Shown here piece by piece: positions 24,976 to 31,148 of a stretch of 31,148 bases of DNA. Below the pieces are notes generated by a model, which saw only the letters and a program-made list of their open reading frames with translations, had not been told where the DNA came from and ran no database searches. The stretch lies in assembly GCF_002999335.1 (NCBI RefSeq), contig NW_020312242.1:1-31148 (forward strand), written 5' to 3'. A program made the translations under genes and the position numbers. The first letter of the stretch is position 1. Every line of letters begins with the position of its first letter. Source of the stretch: Cyclospora cayetanensis (lineage: Eukaryota; Apicomplexa; Conoidasida; Eucoccidiorida; Eimeriidae).

Positions 24976-25659
24976 ATGATGGCCTCAATGAGCGCAGAGG
25001 AGTTGGCCGACCAGCCCTTCTCCTCACGTGTCTGGGCAAGCATGGGCAGAGTCAGCAGCGCGTATTTAAATAAATCTATTATCTACCTCAAGACCCGTTG
25101 GCTTGTATTTTTTGCCTGCATGGCCTTCTACGTGGTCCGCGTCTATCTGCTCTCCGGCTTCTTTGTGGTAACATACGGCCTGGGGATATACCTACTGAAC
25201 CTTCTGATTGGTTTTATCTCTCCCCAGATAGATCCTGAAACAGACGAGTATGTGCTGCCTGTCCGCGGCGGGGGCGCTCAGTCAGACTCCGGAGAATTTC
25301 GTCCCTTCCTTCGCCAATTGCCTGAGTTCAAAGCGTGGGTTTCGGGGATGCGAGCGTTGCTGATAGCCATTTGCATGACGTTCTTCCAGGTGTTCGACTT
25401 ACCTGTATTCTGGCCAATCCTGCTGATATACTTCATTCTTCTCTTCATCCTGACGATGAAGCAGCAAGTCAAGAGAATGATCAAGTACAAGTATCTCCCC
25501 TTTTCCTGGGGTAAGCAAACCTACGGGGACATAACTCGAGGCAGCGGCAGCCACAATGGATCCAGCGCCAATTCTCCGAAGGCCGCAGGAACCAGCACGG
25601 CTCCTGTCCCCTCTTACGTTTCTCATGAACACTTCGCTGCAACTTACGTTCTCCGTTGA
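24976..25659 (+). CDS. RER1: RER1, Golgi-to-ER retrieval receptor
   Basis: Multi-spanning cis-Golgi membrane protein that captures escaped ER membrane proteins and returns them in COPI vesicles. A single uninterrupted exon encodes 227 residues, slightly longer than the usual 190-210. The family signature is continuous: about 42-60 first membrane segment with RVYLLSGFFVVTYGLG straddling into the second (62-80), YLLNLLIGFISPQIDPE, EFRPFLRQLPEFKAW, then two further segments around ICMTFFQVFDLPVFWPILL and YFILLFILTMKQQ, and RMIKYKYLPFSWGKQTYGD. After this the last 40 or so residues are a Ser/Gly/Pro-rich tail without family equivalents. Two adjacent ATGs (24976, 24979) open the frame. A third at 24988 would remove only four residues. 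It is the only intronless gene in the window and sits alone between two gene-poor blocks. Confidence 0.95.
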   Translation: MMASMSAEELADQPFSSRVWASMGRVSSAYLNKSIIYLKTRWLVFFACMAFYVVRVYLLSGFFVVTYGLGIYLLNLLIGFISPQIDPETDEYVLPVRGGGAQSDSGEFRPFLRQLPEFKAWVSGMRALLIAICMTFFQVFDLPVFWPILLIYFILLFILTMKQQVKRMIKYKYLPFSWGKQTYGDITRGSGSHNGSSANSPKAAGTSTAPVPSYVSHEHFAATYVLR

Positions 25660-28600
25660 CGGCTAACTGACTTCTGGGGCCCTTGTGCTCCGTGAGCAGA
25701 GAGAACCGCACCGCTCACATGATTGGGAAGAACGGGCAACCGAGGGGGCTACTCTACGAAACAGCACTTGAAGAGGATCAAGGAACAAGCCGGAGGGCTG
25801 TTTCAGGTGATGAAAGCCCACATTTTACCGTGCCTTTAGCTTTGAGCCAGTCTCCTGACCCTTGGCGGACTCAGCTACCTACGAGGCGTGGCGTCAAGGC
25901 ATCGTGGCCAGTGGAGGCTTCCTACTGCATCCTTCATTGTGCCTCCACCATATGTTTTTCCACTGTGCCCTCACTTGGTGGCAGAAAGTGGCATAATGCT
26001 TTGCGGATTCCTCGTTTGAGTCCACTGTCGTAGTAGCTTTGAAGGGCTGTTTAGACGAAACTTGCCGTTTGGCGAACGCGCGCTCTCTGACTCACTGCTA
26101 ACCCCAGTATGGGCTTTCTTTTCTCTTTCACTTTCTAGCTTCACTAACGCGTCATGCATTCAGCCCATAGTGTATCTGCAGTCTTTTCGTGAGCATGCAT
26201 CGTGCAACGACCAACTCCTGCGGTCAGTACGTGTTGCGTGTTACCTTGCAGTCAATTCTGATAGCGGAAGGTTTTAAATGCCTCATTTCAAAGGGGCGGA
26301 AGCTGTTATGTTAGCAAAGCAAAGCCCTGCTTAAGCGGTGGTGGCAGAGTGGTATGCACGTTGATGCGTCCACAGGGACGCCACCCTCACCACAGGCATC
26401 TTGTCGTTTAGGAAAAAAGTGAGCAAGTAGGTCTATGGCGGATAATCTCGGAGTGTAGCGTGTTAAAGGGCAATTCAATAGAGTCAGCTTCGCCAAACGG
26501 CTCCACAGAGGCCTTCACTCCTCTTCGGGTAAAGACAATACCAATGCACACGTTAGGCACAAAGATTTGGGCGTACGGCGGCAATCACTGACCGGAAGAG
26601 CGTCTATCTACTTTTGCACTCCCTTGAGTCTGAGGCGCATTTCTACCAGGCTTCAGATGTGCATTCTCCTTATAACAGAAGCATCCTGGTACATGCCGTG
26701 GAGCTAGGTTCAAGACACCCAGTAAAGCCTGTGCCGCGGGAATCGCGAACAGGTCAGCCTGCTGTGTAGTCACAATGGGGAGGCCTAATCTATGGTAATC
26801 TACGGCCCCATACTGTTAAGGAACACTAGAAAGGTTTTTTACTCCAAAATGCGCTAGTAATTCATTTGTCCTTCTCGTTAGGCTGCCGGCTCAGTTTCTT
26901 TCGATGCTGAGTCAGCGCTTTGTACTACCTCGTATGCTGCTTCTCTCGCTTTTTGATTTGAGCTTAAATGTGCCGACAAATTATTTACAGAACGGCGTAA
27001 AGATACCGATTAATAACGGATTGGATTTCAACTACTGTAAGTGCACGATGTACCTAAACTTGTTGAGTTCCAACATCACCAGGAAAAGGGAAAGAAAGAA
27101 GCGTGCTAATTATTAGGTTGAAGAGGGAAAGTGATGCAAACGTCTGTTATAGAACCATAATAAGCCACAGCGGGTACCTAATCTTTGTGGTGTCCCTGAC
27201 TGCAGCACGCATTGAATTCCTGCACTCAACGATGATTGATATGATGGATAGTAAATTTTCAGAGGGGATGCTACACCTTGACATGCACATACACAGCACA
27301 ACGCGTCGAAATATGTCTGTTGGGTGTGAAAATAGCTGCAAAGCTCTTCGACCACTGCGCTTGTTGATGTAGTGACTCCATTTCCGCAGCTCCAAGCCGA
27401 AACACCCAGTATCCAGGCTGGCAGGTTATCCATTAAGCAAGGGACACACGAGGCGAGACCACCAGAAACACTCAAGTCTTGTTCCATTCAAACATAAATG
27501 AGCTTAATGTCCTTACCCGCAAAGGCATCGGGAGCTTGGTACTCACGATTAAGATCGCGTTCGCGAGTCCCTCAATCCATGGCAAACCGAATAACACTGA
27601 CAGTTGGTGTTCTGACGAAAGTGGTAGCGTTTCAAAAGTGTTTATTGCTGCTGGGAGAGGTACAGATCTTGTTACGGGAGCCCCCGGAGCAAGTATTGGG
27701 GGCGAAAACAGCGGAAACTATAGAAGGTACAGCAGAGAGGTGCACCACGGGTAGCAGTGTATCGAGGGCAAATAAAGTGAAGTGGATGCTCTGAACTGAT
27801 CCTGGTCGTATGTTGCTTCCTTGTGCAAGTAGGTGATCAGGGGCGTGTGCATTCTAGCCGGAGAACCAACTTGTAAAGCAGGTAATTCGCTGGTCAGCAT
27901 CCCAACAGGGGCATGCGTATACTCAGTCCCGCAGCAGAGCAATGCTTGAGCTATATGCCTTTGCTGTACAACAACATAACCTTCAGTCAGCCTCTCTGTC
28001 AGGTTGGGCGCAGTGGACGCGTTTATGAACACAAACGTTCATCGATACATACTCGCAGAAATGCGCTGAGTTTAGGGAGTGAATTAGTCACTTTTGTTTC
28101 TGGTAGGAGCTCAACTAAGAATCCATACATGCAGGGCTAAGTTGAACACTGAAAAGCACACCTGGGTATGAGCAGACTGGGTAGAGATAAGAACAGTTGC
28201 TGCTTCGCCTGAATGCTTAGGGTACACTTCCCCGCACCAGATGTACAGTACGAAAAATCACATACGGTCGAGAATGATATCAAGTGCATAAGCGAACAAC
28301 GCTGCTTCTTGGTGTACTAAACAACCGCTTCTACGTACTAGATATGATATGTGAAGCGCCGGAACAAATGATGAATTTTTTTCTAACTCGTGATTTCATA
28401 CACGTAGGCAGCAGAAGGCGTCACAGTATAAAAAATAATCCGCTACAGCTTCAGCACACCAACCCTCAGAGAAGGCGAACACACCGGGCCCTTAAGCGAC
28501 ACCCTAAACAAAGGCATGCCAGCAAAGGAATCCTCATTTGCAATCCATCTTACCCCAATATCGCGATTCAGATGGGGACAGGCACGACAGAGGCCAGCAC

Positions 28601-28996
28601 GCGCGCGAATACAGCAAAACAAAGGCAAAAAAGTGACTTTACAAACCACATGCCGAAGACGGCCTATGGAAAGAACACGCATCTCTTTTGTACGTCGGTT
28701 CGTAGAGCAACGCGAGGCTCTTCGCGCTGCATCTGTTCCACGACGCCTTGAATGAGCAGCAGATGCTACTCGAGTTTGCTATCGGGAGGCACCGTTGGGC
28801 GGGAGAGAAGAAATTACACCTCAAGCCTCATTCTTCCTCCCCAGGGCACCGAAGTTCCCATTTAGTGATGCCCCTAAAGCAGTTGCGCACTGTGTGATGG
28901 CGCCGCATAGAGGAAGCCACTTCAAATTAGCAGTGCAAAAAGAAACCTGGTCATCTTAGAAGTCCGTAAGTAGAAGCTATTCGAGTATGACACAGT
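25660..28996. other. Second gene-poor region
   Basis: About 3.3 kb between RER1 and the bromodomain locus. Many short frames on both strands, none over about 155 codons and none with a motif I can name. CAG/CTG runs are absent and local AT content is higher, as in the 15.3-24.5 kb block. Frames at 27113-27487 (minus), 27498-27794 (plus) and 27718-28032 (minus) were read through for retroelement protease, reverse transcriptase and integrase signatures without a convincing match. RER1's 3' UTR should lie at the left end. Confidence 0.5.
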
Positions 28997-29727
28997 ATGA
29001 GAAGCCCTTTGGTGGCCGCATTACGCCTATGGAGAAAAGTAATTGATGCAGCGCGTGAGGGAGTGCTCTTTAGCTGCAAACGCCGACGTGCACGCCCGAG
29101 AATCCCGAAAGAGCTGAAGCTTTGTGTGTCCACCAGTGTGCTGGGAGCGATGCAACAGAAGAAAAGCAATGCTTACAAATGCCCGTATCGACACTCAGAA
29201 GTGCTGCCTTGTACCACTGCGCACAGCGTCCGCTCAGTACTACGGTACAGCCGCCTGCCCCTTCCGCCACTTTAAACGGCCCAAGGGGTGGCCGCAGGCA
29301 GTCAGCTAGAGCCCTTGCGGTGCTTTGTAGTCATGGGAACGAAGCTGTAGAGGACCTTGTTAGTGAGAGCGCAGGACCAGAGAGCAGCACAGCGACACGC
29401 AGGAGGAGCCGCTTCGCTCGCGAAGTTACCGCCCTTGAGCCTTCACTTGATCGCCCCCTTATTGACGATCTGAAGCCACATACCAATTCATTTTTTTGTG
29501 CCCTCTGGACCAAACGACGGCGGATGGAGGGAGCAGGAGGGGGAAGCATGCAATCAGGAAGACCGCCGACGCGCGGCTGCCCAGGGGGGCTGCCTCGGCA
29601 TTGCATGGAGCCTTATGGCGGCTCAGGGATCATGCAGGAGCCAGATCCACGTGTTTTATTCCAGTTCCTAGTATTGAGGGCTGAAGAGTCGGGGAGAGGC
29701 GCTTGCAAACGCACAGGAGACACGTAG
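28997..29727 (+). other. Possible 5' exon(s) of the bromodomain gene
   Basis: GC content and codon texture change at about 29.0-29.3 kb, and two overlapping plus-strand frames are open. One starts at ATG 28997 and runs to 29275 with a basic segment (CKRRRARPRIPKELK). The other is open from about 29122 to 29727 and is rich in Arg, Ser, Gly and Pro. Either may supply the N-terminus of the bromodomain protein downstream, whose first certain exon has no usable start codon near its left edge. I found no donor in this block that joins in phase to the acceptor at 29976 with good consensus, so the link is unproven. Confidence 0.3.
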
Positions 29728-29976
29728 TATAGCCTCCAGTGTACCCAGGCGAGCACTCTCGGAAGGCGCACACGCGTCTTAGGTTTCGGGGGGTTCTTTG
29801 GAAGGAAAACGGCGTATGCAGCTGCGAAGTGTTAGGAGGCGAGCCGTGATCCCACGCTTCAGTTGGCGTCGTAACCTGCAGCCACCAAGGTAGCAGGGCT
29901 GTAGCCATTCGTTCAGGCGTGAAGGAGCTTCCTTGCTGCCTTGCTTGGCAGGTAGCGATGTCAACGGGCCTTGCAG

Positions 29977-30715
29977 CGACGACGGTTTAGCGATGTTTTC
30001 GCGAAGGAGGATATCAATTTAGAAAGGGTCTCAGGAGCAGGCGCGCGAGCTAGGAAAGTTCGTGAGTCAAAGCAACCTAGCGTGGCGGAGCAGCAGCCTT
30101 GGGAATGGCAGTCTGCAGCCGTCGTGGAGGTGCTGCGTAGCAGTGTATCAGCAGCAGGCGGCAGCAGCAGCACCAGCAGTCGTAGAGCAGGCATCATGAG
30201 CAGGATGCCAGTTCAGGGGGGGGACGTGTTAGGTTCTGATGCTGCAGCAACCCCATGCGGAGGCATGGGGATCACTCATGAGAATCCCAAGGGATCGGGA
30301 GGGGCCCCTGCAGGAGCGCCGCTTGCGCGTCATGTGAAGCGGAAGCTTGCAGGCCTCCTGGATGCTTGGCGTCGAGCCAAGTGTTTCCGGCTTTTTCTAG
30401 AACCGGTAGACGTCGTGCAGATGGAATGCCCAACGTATTATGAAGTGATCAAGCATCCAATGGACTTGCACACCATGGAAGTGCGATCCCACAAGCAAGC
30501 TATAGCTCAAGGGGTAGCAGCTTGATTTTTCCAATCCGAAAACGGGCTCAGACAGCAAGAAAGGGGTGCTAGGTTGCACAGAAATGTGGGGATGAGGCCT
30601 AGCGCGGGAGATCGCTAAGGGCTTTGCGTGCGCAGATCAAGCTCGAGAAGGACGAATATGGCAGCGAGGAGGCCTTTATTTCAGATCTGCTTCTCGTCTT
30701 CCGCAACTGCCGCAC
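29977..30715 (+). CDS. Bromodomain protein, partial (two exons in window, 3' end outside)
   Basis: Acetyl-lysine reader, expected to act in the nucleus on acetylated histones. Exon A begins after an acceptor (cttgcag, ending 29976) and ends at 30480. It encodes an Arg/Ser/Ala-rich leader of about 100 residues, then HVKRKLAGLLDAWRRAKCFRLF (first helix) and YYEVIKHPMDLHTM, the ZA-loop and second-helix signature. Exon B, 30636-30715, joins in phase 0 and continues with YGSEEAFISDLLLVFRNCRT, the third helix. It ends in a consensus donor (gtaagt) in phase 2. The conserved Tyr-Asn that contacts acetyl-lysine should open the next exon, beyond the window, so binding competence cannot be judged. The exon boundaries around the domain are firm. 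The N-terminal extent is not: the frame has a stop at 29953, and the first in-frame ATG is at about 30196. Which bromodomain subfamily it belongs to cannot be told from this part. Confidence 0.88.
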
Positions 30716-30935
30716 GTAAGTCTACGAAGTGGCTGCAGGGATAGCCGTAGCAGCGACCCCAGATAGCGAATGTTTCTCGCGATTCCTGTGAAACACCAAC
30801 CGACACGGGCATTTCCAGTTTATCCTTGCCCTTCGGTTCGTGAGCGTGGCGATGAGGGACTAGACAGAAGGGGTGTCATGTGCTTCCGTTCTGTCCGTCG
30901 GCATAGGTGCTCTGCTGCGCATGCGAGGTATGGGG

Positions 30936-30959
30936 TGTGCGTATGTACGTGTGTAAGTA

Positions 30960-30993
<34 letters not shown>

Positions 30994-31044
30994 TGCATGT
31001 GTGCATGTATGTGTGCATGTACGTGCGTGTGTATGTGTGTGTAG
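30936..31044. repeat. TG microsatellite in bromodomain gene intron
   Basis: An uninterrupted TG tract at about 30965-30991 sits within a longer imperfect stretch of gtgt, gtat and gcat units. It lies about 220 bases downstream of the donor at 30716, so it is intronic in the bromodomain gene and UG-rich in the transcript. Minus-strand open frames rich in Thr and His here are produced by the repeat. Confidence 0.9.
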
Positions 31045-31148
31045 GTGCGAGGACGTATGCACCCGTGCGGGCAATTGTGTGTTGGGGCGCGTGGGTGAGG
31101 CGGGGGCAAGGTGTGAGGGTGCGTTCGTGAGAACATGCAAGTATTCTG

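Noticed and set aside
24608..25039. 143-codon minus-strand frame overlapping the RER1 start
   Set aside because: No motif, and it is the reverse of the RER1 5' region; RER1 on the plus strand is unambiguous.
26335..26410. tRNA-like stretch ggtggcagagtggta
   Set aside because: It resembles an A-box, but there is no B-box, no T-loop and no cloverleaf pairing.
27113..28032. Frames on both strands tested as a second retroelement relic
   Set aside because: No ordered set of protease, reverse transcriptase or integrase motifs could be read.
30820..31140. Minus-strand Thr/His-rich frames at the right edge
   Set aside because: Translation of the TG microsatellite in the bromodomain gene intron.

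Overview
The window looks like nuclear DNA of an apicomplexan coccidian, most probably Eimeria. The signs are intron-rich genes with GT-AG introns, CAG/CTG-type repeats that surface as Ala, Gln or Ser runs in coding sequence, parasite-style low-complexity insertions inside conserved domains, and alternation between repeat-rich gene blocks and repeat-poor, almost gene-free blocks. The genus is inferred from sequence character only. There is no operon organisation, and no rRNA, tRNA or CRISPR array was recognised.

Layout. 1-2064: no gene recognised. 2065-7297 (minus strand): a nine-exon gene for a phospholipase C X-domain (PLCXD / bacterial PI-PLC-like) protein. It has an N-terminal hydrophobic anchor, a long acidic and Ser/Ala-rich spacer, and a catalytic domain interrupted by a roughly 200-residue His- and charge-rich insertion. 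7298-8784: a CAG-rich shared upstream region. 8785-15324 (plus strand): a 21-exon gene for the ER-shaping dynamin-like GTPase SEY1/RHD3 (atlastin class), about 938 residues. 15325-24975: about 9.6 kb of repeat-poor sequence with no intact gene. Its one recognisable content is a decayed Ty3/gypsy-type integrase at 21428-22335, with lost catalytic Asp residues and several frameshifts. 24976-25659 (plus strand): an intronless gene for RER1, the Golgi-to-ER retrieval receptor. 25660 to about 28990: a second gene-poor stretch. 29977 to the window end (plus strand): the 5' part of a bromodomain protein gene that runs off the window, possibly preceded by further 5' exons at 28997-29727.

How the genes relate. 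SEY1 (ER membrane fusion and tubule network) and RER1 (retention of ER membrane proteins) both act in the early secretory pathway, and the PLC-X protein is predicted to be membrane-anchored. They are separate eukaryotic transcription units, so a functional link from proximity is only a suggestion. SEY1 and the PLC-X gene are divergent with about 1.5 kb between start codons and may share a promoter region.

Exon models were built by hand from reading-frame phase, splice consensus and family motifs. All nine exons of the PLC-X gene and nearly all of SEY1 join in phase. The weaker joints are flagged in the entries.
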